This document shows positions 8,956 to 17,783 of a DNA stretch of 64,000 nt, one piece after another. The DNA comes from UBA10649 sp963700745. GTDB taxonomy: Bacteria; Actinomycetota; Actinomycetes; S36-B12. Location of the stretch: positions 124,001-188,000 of the forward strand of contig CAVOYT010000001.1 of the NCBI GenBank assembly GCA_963700745.1. Direction: 5' to 3'. A program made the position numbers and the translations under genes. Each line of letters begins with the position of its first letter. Position 1 is the stretch's first letter. The notes beneath the pieces are model-generated. The model saw only the letters and a list, made by a program, of their open reading frames with translations. It ran no database searches and was not told the origin of the DNA.

Positions 8956-10518
8956 ATGACAGCGCAGACGCCGGGCCGTGGTGGGGCGATTCTTGCCGCG
9001 ACCGGACTGGGCCTGTTCATGGTCTTCCTTGATGCGACCATCGTGAACGTCGCACTGCCGTCGATTCAGGCGACGTTCGATGCGAACGAGTCCGGGATCC
9101 AGTGGGTGGTCGCGGCCTACAGCCTCACCATGACGATGTTCATCATGGCCTGTGCATCGTTCAGTGACATGCGCGGACGCCGTCTCGGTTTCATCATCGG
9201 CATCATCGTCTTCTGCGGAGCCTCGATCGTGTGCGGGCTTGCGCCGAGCATCACGGTCCTGAACGTGGCACGAGGGGTGCAGGGTGTGGGGGCGGCGATG
9301 GTCAACGTGGCCTCCCTGGCGCTGGTCGTGGCGGCCTTCCCCGGGCCGAAGGAGAAGGCCAAGGCGATCGGTCTCTGGACCGGTATCGCCGCCGTCGGCG
9401 TGGCCATCGGCCCCACGTTGGGGGGCATCTTGACGACCACCCTCGGGTGGCAGAGCGTGTTCATGGTCAACCCCATCATCGGAGTCGTGGCCATCGTCCT
9501 GACCCTGCGTGTGGTCGACGAGTCGCGTGACCCGGTGTCCCGTGGTTTCGATCCAGCGGGCCAGGGCTTGTTCATCGTCGGCGTCGGGGCCCTCACCTTC
9601 GCCCTGATCCAGGGCTCGCAGTTCGGGTGGACCTCGGAAGTCATCCTCATCTCGTTCGCGCTGGCGTCCATCGGCCTTGGCGTGTTCGTCTGGTGGGAAC
9701 TGCGTGGGCCGAACCCGATGATGGATGTCCGCCTGTTCGGCAACCGCGTGTACAGCGCTGCGGTCTACTCGCTCTTCGCGGTGCTCTTCTGCGGCTACGG
9801 CACGCTCCTGGTCGTCACGCAGTTCTTCCAGAACGTCGAGGGGTACACCCCGGTCGAAGCGGGAATTCTCATGCTCGCCTTCAGCCTGCCGTACATGGTG
9901 TCGGCGCCGCTGGCCGGACGTCTCGTCACGGCACGCGGTCCTCGAAGTCCGACGTTGCTCGGCGTGGGGCTCGTCGCGCTGGGTGTCGGCACCTTCGCGG
10001 CCAGCAGCACGTCCGTCCTCCCCGTGACGTTGCTGGCCCTGTTCGTGATCGGAGCGGGCAACGGGGTGGGCGTGTCCGCCGCCACCGCGGTGGCGATGGT
10101 CGGTGTTCCGGGGGATCGGGCCGGCATGGCGTCGGGCATGCTCAGCGCCCAACGCGCGCTTGGCTCCACAGCAGGCTTCGCCATCATGGGCAGCGTCCTG
10201 GCCACGGTCGTGGCGATCGTCCTGCCCGTCCGCCTCGAGCCGGTCATCCCCGACCCGGCGACTCGCGACCAGGTCGTGGCCGAGGTGGTCGCGCAGGCGA
10301 ACCCGCAGGCGGTCACGGCCGTGATCGCCCCCAGCGAGCCACTGCCGTGGCAGATCCGCCAGAGCCAGGCGGCCCTTGCGGCCGCGGACAGCGCGTTCGT
10401 GGCGGGGATCAGGATGGCCATGCTGGTGGGTTTCGTGGTGATCGCGAGCGCCTTCATCATCGGCTGGCGCGTCTTCCCGCGACGCCCTCGTGCTAGAGCC
10501 CCGGCGCCGATGAGTTGA
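8956..10518 (+). CDS. MFS drug exporter, DHA2 (14-helix) type
   Basis: A 520-residue proton-antiport exporter of the EmrB/QacA type in the cytoplasmic membrane. Characteristic motifs are FLDATIVNVALPSIQ in helix 1 (motif D1), the loop DMRGRRLG (motif A) and GPTLGG in helix 5 (motif C). Hydrophobic segments extend to the end. It begins at ATG 8956 behind a TAGGTT box, separate from the tad operon. Its last 26 bp overlap the 3' end of the convergent helicase gene. The substrate is unknown. Confidence 0.9.
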   Translation: MTAQTPGRGGAILAATGLGLFMVFLDATIVNVALPSIQATFDANESGIQWVVAAYSLTMTMFIMACASFSDMRGRRLGFIIGIIVFCGASIVCGLAPSITVLNVARGVQGVGAAMVNVASLALVVAAFPGPKEKAKAIGLWTGIAAVGVAIGPTLGGILTTTLGWQSVFMVNPIIGVVAIVLTLRVVDESRDPVSRGFDPAGQGLFIVGVGALTFALIQGSQFGWTSEVILISFALASIGLGVFVWWELRGPNPMMDVRLFGNRVYSAAVYSLFAVLFCGYGTLLVVTQFFQNVEGYTPVEAGILMLAFSLPYMVSAPLAGRLVTARGPRSPTLLGVGLVALGVGTFAASSTSVLPVTLLALFVIGAGNGVGVSAATAVAMVGVPGDRAGMASGMLSAQRALGSTAGFAIMGSVLATVVAIVLPVRLEPVIPDPATRDQVVAEVVAQANPQAVTAVIAPSEPLPWQIRQSQAALAAADSAFVAGIRMAMLVGFVVIASAFIIGWRVFPRRPRARAPAPMS

Positions 10519-12811
10519 TCTGGGAGAGGGCGAGGTCGAGAAGCCGCACGGCGCCGGCCTTGTCCAGCGGGTTGTTGCCATTGCCGCATTTCGGCGACTG
10601 GACGCACGAAGGGCATCCGGTGGCGCAGGCGCAGTCGGCGATGGCCGCTCGCGTGGCCGTCAACCATGCCTCGGCGATCCGGTACCCGTGCTCGGCGAAG
10701 CCGGCGCCGCCCGGATAGCCGTCATAGACGAAGACCGTGGGCTGCCCGGTGTCCGGATGGCATGCGGTCGACACTCCTCCGAGATCCCAACGGTCGCACG
10801 TGGCGAACAGTGGGAGCAGGCCGATGGACGCGTGCTCAGCGGCGTGCGCAGCGCCAGGGATGTCGGGCGCCGGGATGCCCGCCTCGACGATCCGCGACTC
10901 GGGCAGCGTCCACCAGACCGACCGGGTGACCAGATCCTGCGGGGGGAGGTCGAGCAGCTCCTCGCCGAGCGACTCCCCGTTGGGGCGGCGGCGCTGGAAC
11001 GACACCACCTGGGAGGTCACCTCGACGCGGCCTACGTGGAGGAGCCCGCCGGCCCGTGAGTCGTCCGTGTCGACGATCCTGATGTCGCTGATGCTCCTGG
11101 CCAGCGTCGAGTAGTCGACCTGCTGCTCGACGACGGTCGCGACCGCGTCATCGAGATCGAGGGACGTCACGACGTGGGTGACTCCCTGGTGCACGTAGAC
11201 AGCGCCTGCATGCACCGTCGCGGGAGCGGCCGACCGATCGACGGTACCGAGCAGCCGCCCGGTGCCGTCCTCGACGACCCGCACCGGAGCGCCCCCACTG
11301 CCGCGTAGGTCGGTCAGGTCTGAGGCGCGCTCGCGTCGGGTCCAGAACCAGCCGCCGGGGCGTCGACGCAGCAGGCCGTCCGCCACGACATCGTCGAGCA
11401 CGGCGCGGGCCGTCGGACCGAACCAGGCGTCCAGATCGTCCTCGACGAGCGGAATCTCGGCCGCGGCCGCGCACAGGTGGGGTGCCAGGACGTAGCGGTT
11501 GCCGGGATCGAAGACGCTGGTCTCGACAGCCGACTCCAGCACGATGGCCGGGTGGTGCACGAGGTAGGAGTCCAGCGGGTCGTCGCGCGCCACGAAGATG
11601 CCGAGGGCGGGGGACCCGGCGCGACCGGCGCGACCGAACTGCTGCCAGAGGCTCGCTCGGGTGCCGGGCCAGCCGGCCGTGATGACGACGTCGAGTCCGC
11701 TGACGTCGATGCCCATCTCGAGGGCATTGGTGGTGGCGAGCGATCGCACCCGGCCGTCCCGCAACGCGGCCTCCAGCTCCCGGCGCTCTTCGGGCAGGTA
11801 CCCGCCGCGGTAGGCGGACACGCCGTCGGCGAGCGCGGGATCGACGTCGAGGAGGAGGTCGCGCGCGAGGGCGGCCGTGGTCTCGGCACCTCGCCTGCTG
11901 CGGACGAATGCCAGCGTCTGGCGGCCCTCCACGACGCAGTCTGCGATCAGGTCCGCCGTCTCGCTCAGGGCGCTCCGCCGCACCGGATCGCGGTCGTCCG
12001 GCGGTGCCTCGAGCACGGGCGGCTCCCAGAAGGCCACGGTCATGGCTGGTCGGGGCGACGCGTCGCCGGTGACCGACACGGCGGCCGATCCGATCAGCCG
12101 CTGGGCGTGGTCCGCTGCGTCGGCGAGAGTGGCCGATGCCGTCACGGTCACCGGGTCAGCGCCGTAGTGCGCGGCGATCCGCCGCAGTCGTCGGACGACC
12201 AGGGAGACGTGCGCGCCGAGCACGCCGCGGTAGGCGTGGGCCTCGTCGATGACGATGAGCTGCAGCCGCCGCAGGAATGACGACCAGGCCGCGTGGCCCG
12301 GCAGCAACGAGTGGTGCAGGAGATCGGGGTTGGTCAGCACGTAGTTGGCGTGCTGCCGCACCCAGGCGCGCTCCTCGGCCGGGGTGTCCCCGTCGTAGGT
12401 CGCAGGGCGCAGCCACGGCAGGTCCAGCCCCTGCAGGGCGCGAAGCTGGTCGTTGGCCAGCGCCTTGGTAGGGGACAGGTACAGGACGGTGGCGCCGCGG
12501 CCGTCCGGCGCCTTGGTGCCGGCCTCGATCCTCGTCAGGGCGAGCATCCCGAACGCGAGGCTCTTGCCCGACGCTGTGCCGGTTGCCAGAGCGACGTGCC
12601 GGTGCTCGTGGGCGAGCTCGGCGGCAACGGCCTGGTGCTGCCACGGCCGCGCGACTCCCTGCGACTCGTAGGCCGAGCGCACCTGGGGGGTGACCCAGTC
12701 CGGCCAGGGGGCGCCGGTCGCCTCCCGCGCGGGGATCTCGTGCACGTGGACGAGCCGGTCCGCCCGACCATGTGCGAGCCGCCTCAGCAGGGTGTCGTCA
12801 TCGGCTCGCAT
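10493..12811 (-). CDS. DEAD/DEAH-box helicase with C-terminal DUF1998 (Rv3649/MrfA-like)
   Basis: A superfamily 2 helicase of 772 residues. Walker A is ATGTASGKS (about residue 79), motif II is VIDEAHAYRG, motif III is TASATLADA, and motif VI is QQFGRAGRAG. The C-terminal DUF1998 region carries four cysteines in DCACATGCPSC and SPKCGN, a metal-binding site. Related proteins (MrfA/YprA) act in repair of crosslink damage, which is family knowledge and not tested here. Start ATG 12811 follows an adjacent GTG at 12814. It is convergent with the MFS gene and divergent from the STAS gene. Confidence 0.92.
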   Translation of the reverse strand: MRADDDTLLRRLAHGRADRLVHVHEIPAREATGAPWPDWVTPQVRSAYESQGVARPWQHQAVAAELAHEHRHVALATGTASGKSLAFGMLALTRIEAGTKAPDGRGATVLYLSPTKALANDQLRALQGLDLPWLRPATYDGDTPAEERAWVRQHANYVLTNPDLLHHSLLPGHAAWSSFLRRLQLIVIDEAHAYRGVLGAHVSLVVRRLRRIAAHYGADPVTVTASATLADAADHAQRLIGSAAVSVTGDASPRPAMTVAFWEPPVLEAPPDDRDPVRRSALSETADLIADCVVEGRQTLAFVRSRRGAETTAALARDLLLDVDPALADGVSAYRGGYLPEERRELEAALRDGRVRSLATTNALEMGIDVSGLDVVITAGWPGTRASLWQQFGRAGRAGSPALGIFVARDDPLDSYLVHHPAIVLESAVETSVFDPGNRYVLAPHLCAAAAEIPLVEDDLDAWFGPTARAVLDDVVADGLLRRRPGGWFWTRRERASDLTDLRGSGGAPVRVVEDGTGRLLGTVDRSAAPATVHAGAVYVHQGVTHVVTSLDLDDAVATVVEQQVDYSTLARSISDIRIVDTDDSRAGGLLHVGRVEVTSQVVSFQRRRPNGESLGEELLDLPPQDLVTRSVWWTLPESRIVEAGIPAPDIPGAAHAAEHASIGLLPLFATCDRWDLGGVSTACHPDTGQPTVFVYDGYPGGAGFAEHGYRIAEAWLTATRAAIADCACATGCPSCVQSPKCGNGNNPLDKAGAVRLLDLALSQINSSAPGL

Positions 12812-12858
12812 CACACCATTGTGGGGCGACCCGCTGACGGCTATGCCACAGTAGGTCC

Positions 12859-13197
12859 GTGGATTTCACCGTGGAGGTTGCCCAGGTCGGGTCCCGGTCG
12901 GTGGTGACCGGCGCCGGCGAGCTGGATGTCCATTCCGCCCCGCTCCTCCTGGCCGAGCTCGACCCGCTGTCCCAGCGGGCCGGCGCGTCGATCGTCGTGG
13001 ACCTCTCCGCGGTCGGCTTCATCGACTCCACCGGACTCGGCGTCCTCGTGACGACGCTGAAGCACGTCAGGGAGTCCAACGGCACTCTCGACGTCGTGGT
13101 CTCGTCCCCCCGCGTCCTCAAGGTCTTCGCCCTCACCGGGCTCGATGTCGTCATCCCGCTGCACGCGACCCTCGCGGAGGCCCTGCCGACTGCGTGA
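12859..13197 (+). CDS. STAS-domain anti-sigma factor antagonist
   Basis: A 112-residue single STAS domain like SpoIIAA/RsbV. It has VVDLSAVGFIDSTGLGVLV (about residues 50-68), in which the Ser of DSTG is the residue phosphorylated by a partner anti-sigma kinase. The role is to bind and inhibit an anti-sigma factor, releasing a sigma factor. No anti-sigma or sigma gene is adjacent, so the partner must be elsewhere. GTG 12859 is the start; the intergenic region with the helicase gene is only 47 bp. Confidence 0.9.
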   Translation: MDFTVEVAQVGSRSVVTGAGELDVHSAPLLLAELDPLSQRAGASIVVDLSAVGFIDSTGLGVLVTTLKHVRESNGTLDVVVSSPRVLKVFALTGLDVVIPLHATLAEALPTA

Positions 13198-13230
13198 CGA
13201 ACGTGCGCCCCCGCGGGATGACTGGGGGTG

Positions 13231-15154
13231 ATGACCATGGCGCTGCCTGATCCGCAGCCGACCAGGAGCGGCGTTCGCCTGTATGTCGAGGCGCTGGTGT
13301 CCTCCGCCCAAGGACGCGTGTCCATTGCGACCCTGGTCGCCATCGCGTCGTGGGTGGCGATGCGGCTCGCCGGTCTGGACGCGTGGTGGACGAACCTGCC
13401 CCTGATGGTGATGTCCGCCGTCGTTGCGGTTCCGTTGTCGATCGAGGTCGGTCGGGGGTTCCTCACGCGGACAGTGGGTGCCGACGTGCTTGGCCTCCTG
13501 GCGATGGTCACGGCGGCGATCCTGGGCGAGTGGCTGGTGGCGGCGGTCATCGCGCTGATGGTGTCCGGCGGGAAGGCCCTGGAGGACGCGGCCTCGGCCC
13601 GGGCGTCAGCGGTCCTCGACGCACTGGCCCGACGAAGCCCCACGGTCGCGCACGTGCGGACTGCCGATGGCGCACTGGTGGACTGCGACGTCGCCGACGT
13701 CACGGTGGGCACGGTTGTGATGGTCCTGCCGCATGAGATCTGCCCCGTGGACGGTGTGGTCGTCGAGGGACGCGGCTCGATGGATGAGTCCTACCTGACG
13801 GGCGAGCCGTATGTCGTCCCGAAGACGCCGGGGTCACGGGTCCTGTCCGGGGCCATCAACAGCCTGCAGGCCCTCGCCGTCCGGGCCGAGCACACCGCGG
13901 CCGACAGCCGTTATGCGCAGATCGTCGGGGTGCTGACGAAGGCCGAGGCCGAGCAGCCACCCATGCGCCGCCTGGCCGATCGGCTGGGCATCACGTACAC
14001 CCTCATCGCGCTCGGGTTCGCTTCCCTCGGCTGGGCGGTGAGCGGTGACCCGGACCGGTTCCTGGCGGTCCTCGTCATTGCCACCCCGTGCCCGCTACTG
14101 ATCGGCGTCCCGGTGGCCATCATCGGAGCGATCGCACTGGCGGCGCGGTACGGGATCATCATCAAGGACCCCTCGATGCTCGAGAGGATCAGTACCGCCC
14201 GCACGATGATCTTCGACAAGACCGGCACCCTCACCTACGGCAAGCCGACGCTGTCGCGGGTCTTCGTCGGCGCGGGGCGTGGAGGAGGACGAGCTTCTCT
14301 CACTGGTCTCGTCGGTCGAGCAGTACAGCCGCCATCCCCTGGCCGTGGCGGTCGTGGACGCGACCCCGGGTGTTGATCGCGTGCCGGTCGACGAGGTGAC
14401 CGAGGTCCCGGGAGCCGGACTGGAGGCGAGCGCCGGTGGCCGCGTGGTGCACGTGACCGGGCGCGCCGCGATCGCGCGCACCCGGCCGGACCTGACGACG
14501 CTGCTGCCGCCCGAGAGCGCTGGCCTGGAGTGCGTGGTCCTGTTCGACGGGCGGTACGCCGGCACCCTGCAGTTCCGCGACGAGCCGCGCCCGGGCGCCC
14601 GGGAGTTCATCGCACACCTCGGCCATCGGCACGAGGTCGTACGGACCTTGCTGCTGTCCGGTGACCGAAAGAGCGAGGTCGACTACCTGGCCGAGAAGGT
14701 CGGACTCACCGAGGCCCTCGCACAGGTCTCGCCTGAGCGGAAACTCGAGATCGTCCGGGAGGAGACGGCGCTGGCGCCGACCGTCTTCCTCGGCGACGGC
14801 ATCAACGATGCCCCGGCCATGACGGCCGCGACGGTCGGAGTGGCCTTCGGCAAGAACAACGACGTGACGGCGGAGGCGGCCGACGCCGTGGTCCTCGACT
14901 CCTCGTTCGAGCGGCTGGACGAACTGATGCACATCGGTCGGCGGCTGCGCCGGATCGCGCTCCAGACCGCCATCGGCGGGATCGCCCTGAGCTCCATCGG
15001 CATGGTCCTTGCGGTCGTCGGGCTGCTGCCACCTCTGGCCGGGGCCATCGCCCAGGAGGTCATCGACGTGCTGGCGATCCTGAACTCAACCCGGGTCGCC
15101 TTGGCGCGTTCCCCGATGACCGACTTCGCCGTGACCAAGGTCACGACGATGTAA
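13231..15154 (+). CDS. P1B-type heavy-metal ATPase with TPC motif, one extra G at 14274-14277
   Basis: A membrane ATPase that exports or imports a transition metal. The actuator motif is SYLTGEP, the membrane metal site is IATPCPLLIG (TPC, not CPC), the phosphorylation motif is FDKTGTLTYG, HP is present as YSRHPLAVAV, and the hinge is GDGINDAPAM. There is no N-terminal metal-binding HMA domain and no C-terminal hemerythrin. The frame breaks at the GGGG run at 14274-14277: removing one G gives VGAGVEEDELL and joins the two halves into about 640 residues. The TPC motif is characteristic of the P1B-5 class (Ni/Fe/Co candidates); the substrate is uncertain. ATG 13231 and ATG 13237 are possible starts. 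Confidence 0.85.
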
Positions 15155-15198
15155 GGGTTTCCATCATGGGCCTTGGTCTGGACCGAGTACACCCTGAC

Positions 15199-15204
15199 TA
15201 GACT
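15199..15204 (+). promoter_or_regulatory. hppA: possible -10 box for hppA
   Basis: TAGACT lies about 95 nt upstream of the hppA start, giving a long leader. TTGGTC lies about 20 bp further upstream, which is too far for a standard -35. The leader is GC-rich and could fold, but no known riboswitch was recognised. Confidence 0.35.
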
Positions 15205-15298
15205 CCCCGCAACTGCAGCCGCCGCTTGGCGTGTGGCCGCCATTTTCCAGGAGTCCTAGCGGGGTTCGCCCTCGCTCGGGCCGAAACCGAGGAGTCCC

Positions 15299-17605
15299 AT
15301 GATCGAGTTGAGCGGGAGCAACATGACCATCGTCGTCATCGTTGCTGTCATCGCGCTCGCGGCGCTGGGCGTAGCCGCCATCCTGGCCCGCGAGGTGCTC
15401 GCGGCCGGTGAGGGCACGGCACGCATGCAGGAGATCGCCGCAGCTGTGCAGGAGGGCGCGGCGGCCTACCTGAACCGCCAGTTCAAGACGCTCGCCGTCT
15501 TCGCGACCATCGTCTTCTTCGTGCTCTTCCTGCTCCCAGCGGAGACCTCGAGCGAGCGCATCGGCCGAAGCATCTTCTTCGTCGTAGGTGCCGTCTTCTC
15601 CGGGATCACGGGGTACACAGGCATGTGGCTGGCCGTGCGCGGCAACGTCCGCGTGGCCGCAGCAGCGCGTGACTCGGGCGAGCAGAAGGCCATGAAGATC
15701 GCCTTCCGCACCGGCGGCGTGGCGGGCATGTTCACCGTCGGCCTCGGCCTGTTCGGCGCGGCGCTGGTCGTCCTGGTCTACAAGGGCGACGCACCCAAGG
15801 TCCTGGAGGGCTTCGGCTTCGGTGCGGCGCTGCTGGCCATGTTCATGCGAGTCGGCGGCGGCATCTTCACCAAGGCAGCCGACGTCGGCGCCGACCTCGT
15901 CGGCAAGGTCGAGCAGGGCATCCCCGAGGACGATCCGCGCAACGCGGCCACCATCGCCGACAACGTCGGCGACAACGTCGGCGACTGCGCCGGCATGGCC
16001 GCCGACCTCTTCGAGTCCTACGCCGTGACGCTCGTCGCAGCCCTCATCCTGGGCAAGGCGGCGTTCGGCGAGCTCGGCCTCGTCCTGCCGCTGGTCATCC
16101 CGGCCATCGGCGTCATCACGGCGGTCATCGGCATCTTCGCGGTCACTCCGCGGGCCACCGATCGCTCTGGCATGTCGGCGATCAACCGCGGCTTCTTCAT
16201 CAGCGCGATCATCAGCGCCGTGCTGGTCGTCGCCGCCGTGTTCACGTGGGTTCCGGGGTCCTGGGACGAGATCCAGTCCCTGGGCGGCATCGCGGCCAGC
16301 CTGACGGGCGACTCGCTCAACCCACGGGTCTTCGTGATCGGCGCGGTGTTCATCGGCATCGTCCTGGCCGCCATCATCCAGCAGCTGACGGCCTACTTCA
16401 CCGAGACCAACCGTCGACCCGTCGACGATGTGGCCAAGAGCTCCCTCACGGGCCCGGCGACGGTCATCCTCGCGGGCATCTCGCTCGGCCTGGAGTCCGC
16501 GGTCTACTCGGCACTGGTGATCGCGACTGCGGTGTACGGGGCGTTCCTGCTCGGCGGCGGCGTCGTGCTGCTGTCGCTGTTCGCGATCGCGCTTGCGGGT
16601 ACCGGCCTGCTGACGACCGTCGGCGTCATCGTCTCGATGGACACCTTCGGCCCGGTCTCGGACAACGCGCAGGGCATCGCGGAGATGTCGGGCGACGTCC
16701 ACGGCGAGGGCGCTGCGGTGCTCACGCGACTCGACGCTGTCGGCAACTCCACGAAGGCCATCACCAAGGGCATCGCGATCGCGACGGCCGTGCTGGCCGC
16801 GACGGCGCTGTTCGGCGCCTTCCGTGACGCGGTGCTGGGCGCGGCGGCGACGGCTGGCATCGACATCACCGGCGGGGTCGACGCGCTCGGCAGCCGGATC
16901 CAGTACCTCGGGATTCTCGACGTGGCCTCGCCGAGCAACCTCGTCGGCCTGATCATCGGCGCCTCGGTCGTGTTCCTCTTCTCCGGACTGGCGATCAACG
17001 CGGTCTCCCGTGCGGCCGGTGCCGTGATCTTCGAGGTGCGCCGCCAGTTCCGCGAGCATCCCGGGATCATGGAGGGGACCGAGAAGCCGGAGTACGGCAA
17101 GGTCGTCGACATCGTCACGAAGGACTCGCTGCGCGAGCTCATCACGCCGGGTCTGCTGGCCGTCCTCACTCCGATCGCGGTCGGCTTCGGCCTCGGTGTC
17201 GGCGCTCTCGGTGCCTACCTGGCGGGCACGATCGCCACGGGCGTCCTCATGGCCGTGTTCTTGTCCAACTCCGGTGGCGCGTGGGACAACGCCAAGAAGT
17301 TCGTCGAGGACGGCAACTTCGGCGGCAAGGGCTCCGAGCCGCATGAGGCGACCGTTATCGGTGACACCGTCGGTGATCCGTTCAAGGACACCGCCGGCCC
17401 GGCGATCAACCCGCTGATCAAGGTGATGAACCTGGTGGCGCTGCTGATCGCCCCGGCCGTCGTCGCCCTGAGCGTCGGCGACTCGGCGAACACCCCCATG
17501 CGCTGGGGCATCGCCCTGGTGGCGGTGGCGATCGTGGTCATCGCGGTGGTCATCTCCAAGCGCCGCCCGATCGCGGTCGGCGAGGAGAAGCCGGCCACCG
17601 TCTGA
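15299..17605 (+). CDS. hppA: membrane H+-translocating pyrophosphatase, K+-independent type
   Basis: A 768-residue integral membrane pump that hydrolyses pyrophosphate and moves protons out of the cytoplasm. The substrate site is visible as DVGADLVGKVE (about residue 198) and DNVGDNVGDCAGMAADLFES (about 222-241), with the C-terminal SNSGGAWDNAKKFVEDG. In GNSTKAITKG (about 483) the Lys replaces the Ala of K+-dependent enzymes, which is the diagnostic of the K+-independent class. About 16 hydrophobic segments are spread along the protein. RBS GAGGAG lies 5 nt before ATG 15299. The gene ends in a strong hairpin and stands alone. Confidence 0.96.
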   Translation: MIELSGSNMTIVVIVAVIALAALGVAAILAREVLAAGEGTARMQEIAAAVQEGAAAYLNRQFKTLAVFATIVFFVLFLLPAETSSERIGRSIFFVVGAVFSGITGYTGMWLAVRGNVRVAAAARDSGEQKAMKIAFRTGGVAGMFTVGLGLFGAALVVLVYKGDAPKVLEGFGFGAALLAMFMRVGGGIFTKAADVGADLVGKVEQGIPEDDPRNAATIADNVGDNVGDCAGMAADLFESYAVTLVAALILGKAAFGELGLVLPLVIPAIGVITAVIGIFAVTPRATDRSGMSAINRGFFISAIISAVLVVAAVFTWVPGSWDEIQSLGGIAASLTGDSLNPRVFVIGAVFIGIVLAAIIQQLTAYFTETNRRPVDDVAKSSLTGPATVILAGISLGLESAVYSALVIATAVYGAFLLGGGVVLLSLFAIALAGTGLLTTVGVIVSMDTFGPVSDNAQGIAEMSGDVHGEGAAVLTRLDAVGNSTKAITKGIAIATAVLAATALFGAFRDAVLGAAATAGIDITGGVDALGSRIQYLGILDVASPSNLVGLIIGASVVFLFSGLAINAVSRAAGAVIFEVRRQFREHPGIMEGTEKPEYGKVVDIVTKDSLRELITPGLLAVLTPIAVGFGLGVGALGAYLAGTIATGVLMAVFLSNSGGAWDNAKKFVEDGNFGGKGSEPHEATVIGDTVGDPFKDTAGPAINPLIKVMNLVALLIAPAVVALSVGDSANTPMRWGIALVAVAIVVIAVVISKRRPIAVGEEKPATV

Positions 17606-17616
17606 TCCGCACCTCA

Positions 17617-17657
17617 CGAGAACCTCGTGTCCCGCTAGGCGGGACGCGAGGTTCTCG
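17617..17657 (+). terminator. 19-bp perfect hairpin terminator after hppA
   Basis: The arms 17617-17635 and 17639-17657 pair over all 19 positions (one G-T pair) with a 3-nt loop (TAG), starting 12 nt after the hppA stop. The sequence after it is C-rich rather than T-rich, so termination would rely on hairpin strength, as is common in actinobacteria. Confidence 0.85.
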
Positions 17658-17716
17658 TCTCGGTCCCCCCTACAGGGGCCGGGCTCGCTCGGGACCGCGT
17701 CGGGGGGCCCGTGGAG

Positions 17717-17747
17717 TTGACAGGGGCATGCCGGTTACCGTCAGACT
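17717..17747 (+). promoter_or_regulatory. topA: possible topA promoter
   Basis: TTGACA at 17717-17722 is a consensus -35. The best -10 is CAGACT at 17742-17747, with a 19-bp spacer that is longer than ideal. The start codon follows about 37 nt later with its own ribosome-binding site. Confidence 0.4.
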
Positions 17748-17783
17748 CCGGCGGAGCACCGCTCGGCTGACAGAGAGGGACAC

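Noticed and set aside
15205..15298. Leader of hppA as a riboswitch
   Set aside because: It is GC-rich and may fold, but no conserved riboswitch core that I know could be matched.
15164..17617. Very long open frame on the minus strand opposite hppA (about 817 codons)
   Set aside because: It mirrors the third-position GC bias of hppA, is extremely rich in Asp, Arg and His, and has no family pattern. Similar antisense frames lie opposite the tad genes (5853-8597) and topA (17670-19787).
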